Under the pieces are notes generated by a model. The model had not been told where the DNA came from and did not search any database. It worked only from the letters and a program-made list of their open reading frames with translations. The translations under genes and the position numbers were made by a program. Below are positions 1-8,018 of a stretch of 64,000 nt of DNA, one piece after another (within the stretch, counting starts at the first letter, position 1; each line of letters opens with the position of its first letter). The DNA comes from Dokdonella_A soli (lineage in GTDB: Bacteria > Pseudomonadota > Gammaproteobacteria > Xanthomonadales > Rhodanobacteraceae), in assembly GCF_039523175.1 (NCBI RefSeq), contig NZ_BAAAEU010000005.1:67356-131355 (forward strand), written 5' to 3'.

Positions 1-1
1 G

Positions 2-151
2 GTGCTCGAACGCGGCTTCGCCTATCGCGGCAGGCAATACCGAAGCCTCAGCGAGATCGCCGAGGCCATCACTGGCGCACATTGGTCCGGCCCTCGCTTC
101 TTCGGTCTCAGGAAGTCTCGGGCGAAGTCCGCCGAGAGGGCTTCCGCATGA
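2..151 (+). CDS. DUF2924 domain protein, C-terminal fragment
   Basis: The window opens inside a gene whose last 49 codons are readable. They contain YRGRQYRSLSEIAEAITG followed by HWSGPRFFGL, the conserved end of DUF2924 proteins. This family is known as a small partner encoded directly before large serine recombinases in proteobacterial prophage-like elements; its biochemical role is not known to me. The stop codon overlaps the recombinase ATG in an ATGA, so the two are translationally coupled. The 5' end lies outside the window. The family call rests on the short C-terminal motif only. Confidence 0.72.
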   Translation: MLERGFAYRGRQYRSLSEIAEAITGAHWSGPRFFGLRKSRAKSAERASA

Positions 152-1824
152 ACCGCTTACTTCGCTGCGCGATCTACACTCGTAAGTCCTCGGAGGAGGG
201 GCTCGAACAAGACTTCAACTCGCTTGACGCCCAGCGCGAAGCCTGCGCGGCGTACATCCAGAGTCAACGTCACGAAGGTTGGAAGCTCGTTCCGATTCGG
301 TACGACGACGGCGGCTTCTCCGGTGGCAACCTCGATCGACCAGCACTCACGCAGCTCCTTGCCGATCTCGACGCCAGCAAGATCGACCTCATCGTCGTCT
401 ACAAGGTCGACCGGTTGACGCGCTCCCTGAGCGACTTCGCCAAGCTGGTCGATCGGCTCGATGCGCGTGGCGCCTCGTTCGTCTCCGTCACACAGTCGTT
501 CAACACGACGACGTCGATGGGTCGACTGACCCTCAACGTCCTCCTGTCGTTTGCCCAGTTCGAGCGCGAGGTCACCGGTGAGCGCATCCGGGACAAGATC
601 GCCGCTTCGAAGAAGAAAGGCATGTGGATGGGCGGCTACGTGCCCAATGGCTACGACTGCATCGATCGACGGTTGGTGGTCAACGAACGTGAAGCACGAC
701 ACGTCCAACGGATCTTCGAGCTCTATCGGGATCTTGGCAACGTTGAGAAGTTGAAGGCAGAGCTGGCCGCTGAAGGGATCACTAGCAAATTCAGGACACG
801 CCGGAATGGAGAAGAGAAGGGCGGCTGCGCCTTCTCGAACGGTGCGCTATTCGCGATTCTCGGCAATCGTATCTACCGGGGTGAGATCAGCCACAAGGGG
901 CAGATCCATGCGGGCCAACACGAGCCGATCATCGACGATGAGCTCTGGAGCGCTGTCCAGGCAACTCGACAGCGTACCCGTCAGCGTGCGGCCGGCGCCG
1001 AGCGCGCCAAGCCGACGAGTTCCTTGCGGGGCCTGATCACGGATGAACTCTGGCGACGCTATGAGCCGGTCCACACCACGAAGGGCGGCCGGCGCTACCG
1101 GTACTACGTCTCTCGCAAACAGGACGACGCCGGCCATGACCGCAAGCAGGGACGCCTACCGGCTGAGGCCTTGGAACAGCACGTCGCGGACCGGCTGGCG
1201 ACCTATCTCGCTAGCCCGGACGAATTGTTCGATACCCTGACGAGCGCCGAAGACGATGCGGCTTGCCGGGAGCATCTCCTGAGCGCCGTCCGACGACGGA
1301 CAGCAGGGCGCGATCGCGAGCAGGTGGATTGGACGTTGTATCGATCTGTACTGACTCAGATCGTTGTGCGACCGGCTTCCATTGACCTCCTGATCAGCCG
1401 GCAGGGTGTACGAAATCTCCTCGGTGTGAATCAGCCAGATGAGTCTCCGGCAACGTTCACGCTTCGCATTGACGCGCGGCTGTATCGGACCGGTCACGAC
1501 CTGCGGCTGGTCGTAAACAATGGTCCTGTCGGTAATGAAGCCGGCGTTGTCGACAAAGCTCTGCTCAAGCTGATCGCTCGCGGCCGGCGCTGGTACGAGC
1601 AGCTGACGTTCGGACAGCGCTCATCGCTACGGGAGATTGCCCAGGCCGAGAAACTCGACGAGCGCTACGTCGCCCGGATCCTGTACGGATCGCTCTTGGC
1701 GCCGGACATCATCGAGAAGGTCATTCAGGGCAGGCAGCCGGTCGAATTTACGGTGAAATCCCTGAAGCGCTTCCCGCCGCTGGACTGGGACGAGCAGCGA
1801 CGCCTCTACGGCATGCCGCGCTGA
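148..1824 (+). CDS. large serine recombinase (site-specific integrase/resolvase family)
   Basis: A 558-residue DNA recombinase expected to integrate or excise an element through a serine-DNA intermediate. The N-terminus has AIYTRKSS with the likely nucleophile Ser14, then YKVDRLTRS and SFAQFEREVTGERIRDKI, typical of the resolvase catalytic core. A recombinase domain (around residues 165-280) and a segment with GGRRYRYYVS follow; the usual zinc-ribbon cysteines of large serine recombinases are not obvious there. The C-terminus has LREIAQAEKLDERYVARILYG (helix-turn-helix-like) and FPPLDWDEQRRL. The ATG at 148 is preferred to one at 82 because it overlaps the DUF2924 stop. No other phage genes lie to the right; a tRNA operon follows about 280 bp away, so this may be the edge or a remnant of an integrated element. 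Confidence 0.9.
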   Translation: MNRLLRCAIYTRKSSEEGLEQDFNSLDAQREACAAYIQSQRHEGWKLVPIRYDDGGFSGGNLDRPALTQLLADLDASKIDLIVVYKVDRLTRSLSDFAKLVDRLDARGASFVSVTQSFNTTTSMGRLTLNVLLSFAQFEREVTGERIRDKIAASKKKGMWMGGYVPNGYDCIDRRLVVNEREARHVQRIFELYRDLGNVEKLKAELAAEGITSKFRTRRNGEEKGGCAFSNGALFAILGNRIYRGEISHKGQIHAGQHEPIIDDELWSAVQATRQRTRQRAAGAERAKPTSSLRGLITDELWRRYEPVHTTKGGRRYRYYVSRKQDDAGHDRKQGRLPAEALEQHVADRLATYLASPDELFDTLTSAEDDAACREHLLSAVRRRTAGRDREQVDWTLYRSVLTQIVVRPASIDLLISRQGVRNLLGVNQPDESPATFTLRIDARLYRTGHDLRLVVNNGPVGNEAGVVDKALLKLIARGRRWYEQLTFGQRSSLREIAQAEKLDERYVARILYGSLLAPDIIEKVIQGRQPVEFTVKSLKRFPPLDWDEQRRLYGMPR

Positions 1825-2063
1825 GGCGCGGACCTTACTGCCAACGTTCTTCCGCATCGCATTGAGTTGTGTTCGTGCGCGTCTGCATTGACTGAAAGAC
1901 AGCAGACACCCGTGCTAACCCGGTAGTCAGTCCAGGCGAGCAGAAGAGGGGACCGGACTCGCGAAAGTCGATGGCAGAGACAGGCGGCAGAATTCGGGGC
2001 AGGGCAGCGGCAATGGTTGAAAAGAGTCCGGTCGCAATCGTCGGAATCCCGCACGTGGCGCAT

Positions 2064-2100
2064 AAAAAAGCCGGTTTGGAGATTAGGTCTCCAAACCGGC
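2064..2100 (-). terminator. rho-independent terminator of the tRNA operon
   Basis: A perfect 13-bp stem (2070-2082 with 2088-2100, GCCGGTTTGGAGA arm) closes a 5-nt loop. Read on the minus strand it is followed by six T residues (2069-2064). It lies 8 bp beyond the 3' CCA of the tRNA-Asp gene, so it ends the minus-strand tRNA transcript. Confidence 0.93.
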
Positions 2101-2107
2101 GGGTGTG

Positions 2108-2184
2108 TGGCGGAGCGGACGGGACTCGAACCCGCGACCTCCGGCGTGACAGGCCAGCATTCTAACCAGCTGAACTACCGCTCC
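2108..2184 (-). tRNA. tRNA-Asp (GTC)
   Basis: Read on the minus strand the gene starts GGAGCGGTAGTTCAG and ends CCGCTCCGCCA with the CCA encoded. The acceptor stem GGAGCGG/CCGCTCC is fully paired, the anticodon loop is CTGTCAC giving GTC (Asp), and the T arm has GGTTCGAGTCC. It is the last gene of a three-tRNA operon. Confidence 0.97.
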
Positions 2185-2245
2185 GCGTTTTGCTGCTCAA
2201 ACATGCACATCCTGTGCACTTGTTCCTTGTTCGCCCTTCACCTTC

Positions 2246-2321
2246 TGGCGTCCCCAAGGGGATTCGAACCCCTGTTACTGCCGTGAAAGGGCGGTGTCCT
2301 AGGCCTCTAGACGATGGGGAC
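2246..2321 (-). tRNA. tRNA-Glu (TTC)
   Basis: The minus strand reads GTCCCCATCGTCTAGAGG at the 5' end and TGGGGACGCCA at the 3' end, with an encoded CCA. The anticodon loop CTTTCAC gives TTC (Glu), and the T loop is TTCGAAT. It is the middle gene of the Ala-Glu-Asp operon. The matching synthetase gene gltX lies about 10 kb to the right. Confidence 0.97.
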
Positions 2322-2353
2322 GCTTAGGAAAACCGAAAACCAAAAAACTTAAC

Positions 2354-2429
<76 letters not shown>

Positions 2430-2467
2430 GAGAGAGCGCGACAGAATAGTGACCGATCGGGCGTTCG

Positions 2468-3472
2468 TCAACTCATTGCGGAAGTTTTTTTCATACGGGC
2501 GAACAGGCCGCTGCGGCTGGCGTCGTCAGTCGGTCGCACGGCGGCCTCCTGTTCGACGAAGCCGATCGCGCGATAGGCGTTGACGAAGTCGGAGACTTCG
2601 GCGATGGTCGCGCCGCTTTCGCTGGCGATTTCGTCGAGCGTGCACGACTGCTTCAGCATCATGGTCGCGATGCGGAAGTGCTTCGGGAACTCGCGCTCGC
2701 TGCGTGGCCAGCGCGAAAGCTTGAAACGCGCGTTCACGTCGAGATCCGCCTCAAGTCGTCCGGCGCCGCGCAGCAGGTGCACGAGCCATTGCAGGCGCGC
2801 GTACGGTTCACCTGGCGTGGCGGCGATCGCCGCCTGGAATTCCAGGTCGTTGAGGGCCTTCACCTCATTCTCGGCCAACGCGCGCGTGCACCAGCCGGAC
2901 AGCGCCTTCAGGGTTGCCGTGGTGTGCCAGACGCGCTTGCGCGGATCCAGCAACAGGGTCGGCAGGCCTTCGGCGGTCAGGCGCAGGAGGCCCGGCACGG
3001 GCGAGTTCGCCTCGAGAAGATCGGCCAGTTGCAGGCTCCGCGGCGCAGGCGGCGCGGGAACGGGTTCCGGCTTGGCCGCGATCGGTTCGGGGGCCGCGCG
3101 GACGGGTGTCACCGGCTCAGGCGCAGGTGCAGCTTGCGGCGGGTGGCCGGTCAGTCCGGCGCCGACACGGTTGAGCAAGGCGACCAGGTCCGCGGCGGCG
3201 ATCGGCTTGCGCAGCCAGAGTTCGGCCTCGTACGCCTCGGGTGCGGTCGTGAACGCGGCGGCCAGCCGGTTGCTCGATTGCGCCTTCAACCAGTCCATGT
3301 GGCCGTACACCGACTCGGCGTCGATTAGCAGCAGGTCGGCACTTGCATGATCACCGGTGCGCCAGCGGGCTTGCAGGCTGCCGCGTTGATTGTCGATCAG
3401 ACGGTTGATATCGGCCGCGGCCTCGGCGGCAGCGCCGACGACGCAGACGGTGAGCAACTTGGGAATATTCAA
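2468..3472 (-). CDS. protein with degenerate response-regulator receiver domain, function unknown
   Basis: A 334-residue soluble protein. Residues 5-110 look like a receiver fold: LLLIDAES supplies the phospho-acceptor-like Asp51 and WLRKPIAAADL matches the conserved Lys-Pro end of receiver domains, but the acidic pair after strand 1 is missing (VCVVGAAAEA), so normal phosphorylation is doubtful. A Pro/Ala-rich linker (about 115-145) leads to a C-terminal part that I do not recognise. It includes a possible winged-helix stretch (CTLDEIASESGATIAEVSDFV). The TTG start at 3472 is chosen because an AGGGGA ribosome site lies just upstream and no ATG fits. It is on the same strand as the ABC exporter upstream, about 110 bp away, and may be co-transcribed. 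Function unknown. Confidence 0.75.
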   Translation of the reverse strand: MNIPKLLTVCVVGAAAEAAADINRLIDNQRGSLQARWRTGDHASADLLLIDAESVYGHMDWLKAQSSNRLAAAFTTAPEAYEAELWLRKPIAAADLVALLNRVGAGLTGHPPQAAPAPEPVTPVRAAPEPIAAKPEPVPAPPAPRSLQLADLLEANSPVPGLLRLTAEGLPTLLLDPRKRVWHTTATLKALSGWCTRALAENEVKALNDLEFQAAIAATPGEPYARLQWLVHLLRGAGRLEADLDVNARFKLSRWPRSEREFPKHFRIATMMLKQSCTLDEIASESGATIAEVSDFVNAYRAIGFVEQEAAVRPTDDASRSGLFARMKKTSAMS

Positions 3473-3584
3473 GGATTGTCCCCTGGTGAACGAGCGGCCG
3501 GGGTCAAGCAAGGAACATGCCTGCGCAACAAAAACGACACAGCCCGTGCGGAGCCGGTCGAGCGGGCGAATCTGACGGTCAGTG

Positions 3585-5378
3585 TCAGGCTTGGACGGCG
3601 ACGACGGATTCAGTAGCCGTCGCGCGCTCGCGCTGCTGCAAGGCCCACAGGTGCGCGTAGTGGCCGCGCTCGGCCAGCAGTTCCTCGTGCGTGCCGCGCT
3701 CGACGACGTGGCCGCGTTCGAGCACGAGGATCTGGTCGGCATCGACGATCGTGGACAGCCGATGCGCGATGACCAGCGTGCTGCGTCCGCGCGCGATCTC
3801 GGCGAGTTCGGCCTGGATGATCTTCTCGGTGCGCGTGTCGAGTGCCGAAGTTGCCTCATCGAATACGAGGATCGCCGGATTCTTCAGCAAGGTGCGCGCG
3901 ATCGCGACGCGCTGCTTCTCGCCACCGGAGAGTTTCAGGCCGCGCTCGCCGACGCCGGTCTCGTAGCCTTGCGGCAGCGATTCGATGAACGCATGGATAT
4001 GTGCCGCCTTCGCGGCTGCGATCACTTCCTCGCGGCTCGCATCGGGGCGCCCGTAGGCGATGTTGTAGTAGATCGTGTCGTTGAACAGCACGGTGTCCTG
4101 CGGCACGATGCCGATCGCCGCGCGCAAGGACGCCTGCGTGACGTCGCGGATGTCCTGGCCGTCGATCGTGATGCGGCCGCCGTTGACGTCGTAGAAACGG
4201 AACAGCAGACGTGCCAGCGTGGACTTTCCGGCACCGGTGGTGCCGACCACCGCGACCGTGTGTCCGGCCGGGATGCGGAAATCGATGCCGCGCAGGATCG
4301 GGCGCGCCGGGTCGTAGTGGAAATCGACGTGCTCGAAGTGCACCTCGCCGCCGTGTACAGGAAGCGGCGTCGCGCCCGGCTGGTCCTCGACCTCGCGCTG
4401 CTCGCCGAGCAGCACGAACATGCGCTCGATGTTGATCAGCGCCTGTTTGACCTGGCGGTAAACCATGCCGAGATAGTTGAGCGGGATCGAGAGCTGGACG
4501 AGGAATGCATTGACCAGCACGAAGTCGCCCAACGTCATCGTGCCCGCGATGACGCCCGCGGACGCGCGCCACAGCAGCAGGGTCAGCCCGATCGCGACGA
4601 TACCTGCCTGGCCGATGTTCAGGACGGCCAGCGTCTTCAGGCTCTTGACGGTCGAGTCCTCGAGCTTGACCAGGCTCGCGTCATAGCGACCGAACTCGTG
4701 GCGCTCATTGCCGAAGTACTTGACCGTCTCGTAGTTGAGCAGCGAATCGACTGCACGCTCGTTCGCTTCGGTGTCGGCCGCGTTCGCGGCGCGGTAGTAG
4801 CGCATGCGCCATTCGGTGATCGAGAACGTGAACGCGATGTAGGCGGCGAGCGTGGCCAGGGTAATCGCAGTGAACGTCCAGTCGAAGCGCGCGATCAGGA
4901 TGCCGCAGACCAGCGCGATCTCGAGCAGAGTCGGCAGGATCGTGTAGATCGTCCAGTCGAGCAGGTCCGAAGTCGCCGTCATGCCGCGTTCGACGTCACG
5001 CGCCACGCCCCCGGTGCGGCGATCGAGATGGAAGCGAAGCGACAGCGCATGCAGATGCTCGAACACGCGCAGCGTGATCGTCCGCGAAGTGCGCGCGAGC
5101 ACCCGCGCGAACACGATCTGGCGCAGTTCCTGGAACAGCGAGGTCGACAGCCGCAGCGCGCCGTAGACGACCAGCAGCATCAGCGGGATCAACAGCGGCT
5201 TCGGGGTCAGGTCGAGCCGGTCGATCAGGCTCTTCATGACCAGCGGCACGCCAATGTTCGCGAGCTTGGCGGCGACCAGGAACAGCAGCGCGATACCTAC
5301 GCGCACCCGGTAGCGCCAGACCTCGGGCCAGAGGCGGCGGATGATCGAGAACGCGCTGGTGGATCGGGTGTCGCTCAT
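3585..5378 (-). CDS. ABC exporter, fused membrane and ATPase domains (Atm1/MsbA-like)
   Basis: A 597-residue half-transporter that should act as a homodimer in the inner membrane. About six transmembrane helices occupy residues 25-310, and the nucleotide-binding domain fills the C-terminal half, with Walker A GTTGAGKST, signature LSGGEKQRVAIAR, Walker B ILVFDEATSALD and switch His in VIAHRLSTI. The opening motif RRLWPEVWRYRVRV and the segment RAANAADTEANERAVDSLLNYETVKYFGNE resemble Atm1/HMT-type exporters, which move glutathione- or sulfur-linked compounds in known members. The substrate here cannot be read from sequence. No partner half-transporter gene is adjacent. Confidence 0.93.
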   Translation of the reverse strand: MSDTRSTSAFSIIRRLWPEVWRYRVRVGIALLFLVAAKLANIGVPLVMKSLIDRLDLTPKPLLIPLMLLVVYGALRLSTSLFQELRQIVFARVLARTSRTITLRVFEHLHALSLRFHLDRRTGGVARDVERGMTATSDLLDWTIYTILPTLLEIALVCGILIARFDWTFTAITLATLAAYIAFTFSITEWRMRYYRAANAADTEANERAVDSLLNYETVKYFGNERHEFGRYDASLVKLEDSTVKSLKTLAVLNIGQAGIVAIGLTLLLWRASAGVIAGTMTLGDFVLVNAFLVQLSIPLNYLGMVYRQVKQALINIERMFVLLGEQREVEDQPGATPLPVHGGEVHFEHVDFHYDPARPILRGIDFRIPAGHTVAVVGTTGAGKSTLARLLFRFYDVNGGRITIDGQDIRDVTQASLRAAIGIVPQDTVLFNDTIYYNIAYGRPDASREEVIAAAKAAHIHAFIESLPQGYETGVGERGLKLSGGEKQRVAIARTLLKNPAILVFDEATSALDTRTEKIIQAELAEIARGRSTLVIAHRLSTIVDADQILVLERGHVVERGTHEELLAERGHYAHLWALQQRERATATESVVAVQA

Positions 5379-5488
5379 GGGCAGCCTGTCGTGGATCGGT
5401 CTCGAGGTGGGGGCGCCGGCGCAATTAACAATCCGATCAGCGCGGCCGGCGCTATGATTCGGCCTTCATCGCGAACGGAGGAACGATC

Positions 5489-5989
5489 ATGCGCCCGATT
5501 TCGATGTTTGCCGCCGCGCTCGTGCTGGGCAGCGGCCTGGCCGCGGCCGCGCAGCAGGCGGCGCCGCCTGCTGCGCAGGAGGAAGAGCATGCGGCGGCTC
5601 ATCCCGCCGCGGCGCCGGCGGGGATGGCGATGTGCGAGAAGGCGCCGCATCACGCCCGGGTCTTCTTCATCGCGCCGAAGAACGGCGCGACGGTCGGGCA
5701 GGATGTGCCGGTCAAGTTCGGCGTGGAGGGCATCGCGGTCGCACCGAGCAGCGACGCGAAACCGGGCAGCGGCCACCATCACCTGCTGATCGACGCCAAG
5801 GAACTTCCACCGCTCGATGCGCCGATCCCGAACGACGCGACGCACAAGCACTACGGCAAGGGCCAGACCGAGGACACGATCCACCTCGAGCCCGGCACGC
5901 ATACGCTGCAGCTCGACTTCGCCGATGCGAAGCACCTGCAGTTCGACCCGCCGATCGTGTCGAAGAAGATCACGATCCACGTCAAGTGA
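5489..5989 (+). CDS. DUF4399 domain secreted protein
   Basis: A 166-residue protein with an N-terminal signal peptide (cleavage near AAAAQQAA) and an Ala/His-rich linker with EEEHAAAHPAA. The remainder carries the DUF4399 pattern: FFIAPKNGATVGQDVPVKFG, GSGHHHLLID, HKHYGKGQTE and LEPGTHTLQLDF. Members are small periplasmic or exported domains of unknown function. The conserved histidines suggest metal or ligand binding, which is inference. It is a single gene between the convergent DUF885 gene and the divergent ABC exporter; the 110-bp gap from the exporter start would hold its promoter. Confidence 0.85.
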   Translation: MRPISMFAAALVLGSGLAAAAQQAAPPAAQEEEHAAAHPAAAPAGMAMCEKAPHHARVFFIAPKNGATVGQDVPVKFGVEGIAVAPSSDAKPGSGHHHLLIDAKELPPLDAPIPNDATHKHYGKGQTEDTIHLEPGTHTLQLDFADAKHLQFDPPIVSKKITIHVK

Positions 5990-6067
5990 GTTCAGGATGA
6001 ACTCATCCCGTGCAGGCCATGGATGGCCGGTGACACGGGATCCAGCGCCTGAAAACGCTTTATACCA

Positions 6068-6091
6068 GCGTCCCGGCGAAGGCCGGGACGC
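6068..6091. repeat. intergenic palindrome of the CCCGGC-type family
   Basis: Perfect 10-bp arms GCGTCCCGGC and GCCGGGACGC flank a GAAG loop. The same kind of unit recurs near 43.8 kb, 51.8 kb and 60.6 kb. It lies between two convergent genes and could also act as a transcription stop. Confidence 0.75.
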
Positions 6092-6105
6092 CCTCGGAGC
6101 GGCCT

Positions 6106-7914
6106 TCAGTCGATCGCCTCATCGAACATCAGCTCGCGTGCGTAGCGCACCGGCGGTGAGCCGAACGACAGCACGGTATCGTGGTAGCGCTTGAGGTCGA
6201 ATTTGTCGGCCCAGCGCTTTTCCGCTTCGCGGCGCAGGTCCAAGTGCTCCTGCCAGCCGACGAAATAGGTCGGGAGCTGAGCCGACGTCAGTTGCGCGCG
6301 CACCCACTTGCCGGCGGCCTCGCGCTCCTGCTGGAAGGTCTTGACGGTCATCAGCTGCATCGCCTGCTCACGTGTCATGCCGTCGACGTGGATCGCCTGA
6401 TCGAGTATCGCGTTCGCGATCGCGCGCAGATCCCACTTGAGGTGCACGAGATGGTACAGCGGGTCGCTGTCCAGATAGCCTTCATCCACCATCAGTTTCT
6501 CGCCATACACGGCCCAGCCTTCGACGAACGAGCCGGAGGAGAGCACCGCGCGCAGCACCGAGGGATACTTGTTGGAATGCCAGAGCTGCAGGTAGTGGCC
6601 CGGCATGGCCTCGTGGATCGTCAGTTCCTCGATCGACCGCGTGTTGTACTCGCGCAGGAAAGAATCGACCTGCTTGCGCGTCCAGTCGCCCGGAATCGGC
6701 GACACCGCATAGAACGTGTCGAGTCCCTTGTCGAGCGGTCCGGGCGAATCGCAATAGGCAAGCGCGACGCCGCGCTGGAACTCCGGCATCGGGATGATCT
6801 TGACCGGCGCATCCGGCAGGCTGACGAAGTTCTTCGCGCGCACGAAGGCGGTCGCCTTCGCCAGCGCGGTTTCCGCGGTCGAAACGACCTCGTCCCGCGC
6901 CGGGCGATCGGCATAGGCCAGTTCCAGGGCCGCCTGGATCGCCTTCTGTTGCTGTGCTTCGCTCGGATGCTCCGGCAGCGGCGGCGCCTTCGGCTTGCCG
7001 GCCAGAACCTTGCGCGCGATCGCGTACATCTCGGTACGCGTGCTGGCGAGCGCGGCTTCGGCGCGCTGACGGATGTCCTGCCGTCCGAGCGGAGAGTTCA
7101 GCGCGAACGCCAGCTTGGCGTCGTAGAGCGCGGCGCCGATGCGGAAGTCGCCCTTCGCGTTCGGAACCAGTTGCCGGTCGATCCAGGTCTGGTTCTCGTC
7201 GACGGCCTTGCGCAGGCCGGCAATCGCGTTCTCGAGCCTCTTCCGGTCGGCTTCCGGCAGTTCGCCGGCGTGCGGAACGATCAGGCCATCGACGAGGCTG
7301 AGCACGCCCTTGTTCTGCTTGGATACGGTGTCGGCATGGATCTTCGGCACGCGGGCCGGATCGAGGTTCGCACGCATCTGCGCGAACAGCACGGGCAGCT
7401 TCTCCATGCGCGCGGTCGCCGAGCGCAGGCGGTCCGGCATGGGCGCGAAGTCGCGTGCCATCAGGTTGTAGAGCGCGCCACCCGCCAGCTGGCTGTAGAT
7501 CTGCGGATCCCAGGCCCACCCTTGCAGGGTCTCGCTGGCCCAGATATCGGAACGCAGCTGGTTGTGCAGGATGCTGTAGTCGACCTGGTTTTCGCGTGAC
7601 AGCCGTGTGCGGTCGAGCTGGTCGAGTTCAGCCAGCATGCCGCGCGAGAAATCGAGGTCGCGCTTGCGTCCCTCGGCACTGAGGTCATCGAGTTCAGCGT
7701 CGAAGCGATGATCGCCGATCTGCGTCGCGCTGATCGGACTCGCGCGCATGGAGCCGTCGAGCCAGCGCGCCGAGAGATCGGCGAATCGGGTGTCTGCCGT
7801 CGGCGCGGTAGCCACGGCGGTCGCGCTTTTCTGAGTGGCGGGTTTCGGCGGTGTCGCGGTCGAACACGCCGCGAGTAGGACGCAAAGCGGCAGCAGGCGC
7901 AGCAGACGGGACAT
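6106..7914 (-). CDS. DUF885 family lipoprotein, putative metallopeptidase-like
   Basis: A 602-residue exported lipoprotein: the leader LLPLCVLLAAC gives a lipobox with Cys17. The body is the DUF885 family, distinguished by IHEAMPGHYLQLWH (an H-E-x4-H motif), TREQAMQLM and the C-terminal YFVGWQEHLDLRREAE. This family is distantly related to zinc metallopeptidases, and the HEAMPGH motif is the expected metal site. The substrate is unknown. The ATG at 7914 has GAGGAG 6 bp upstream. It follows the CpdB-like gene on the same strand with about 100 bp between them, so it may have its own promoter. Confidence 0.9.
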   Translation of the reverse strand: MSRLLRLLPLCVLLAACSTATPPKPATQKSATAVATAPTADTRFADLSARWLDGSMRASPISATQIGDHRFDAELDDLSAEGRKRDLDFSRGMLAELDQLDRTRLSRENQVDYSILHNQLRSDIWASETLQGWAWDPQIYSQLAGGALYNLMARDFAPMPDRLRSATARMEKLPVLFAQMRANLDPARVPKIHADTVSKQNKGVLSLVDGLIVPHAGELPEADRKRLENAIAGLRKAVDENQTWIDRQLVPNAKGDFRIGAALYDAKLAFALNSPLGRQDIRQRAEAALASTRTEMYAIARKVLAGKPKAPPLPEHPSEAQQQKAIQAALELAYADRPARDEVVSTAETALAKATAFVRAKNFVSLPDAPVKIIPMPEFQRGVALAYCDSPGPLDKGLDTFYAVSPIPGDWTRKQVDSFLREYNTRSIEELTIHEAMPGHYLQLWHSNKYPSVLRAVLSSGSFVEGWAVYGEKLMVDEGYLDSDPLYHLVHLKWDLRAIANAILDQAIHVDGMTREQAMQLMTVKTFQQEREAAGKWVRAQLTSAQLPTYFVGWQEHLDLRREAEKRWADKFDLKRYHDTVLSFGSPPVRYARELMFDEAID

Positions 7915-8018
7915 GGAGGACTCCTCGGCGCGGCGGAAGCGGCGACTCTACATCAGCCGCACATCGGGACGCACCAGCGGCCGGCAACACCCGGGGCGGC
8001 GTGCGCTGCCGTCCGCCG

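Noticed and set aside
3582..5789. 735-codon plus-strand frame opposite the ABC exporter
   Set aside because: It is the antisense shadow of a gene with all ABC motifs; its translation is a low-complexity Arg/Asp/Gln mix without a domain.
6181..7599. 472-codon plus-strand frame opposite the DUF885 gene
   Set aside because: Antisense shadow; composition is typical of complementary-strand translation in GC-rich genes.
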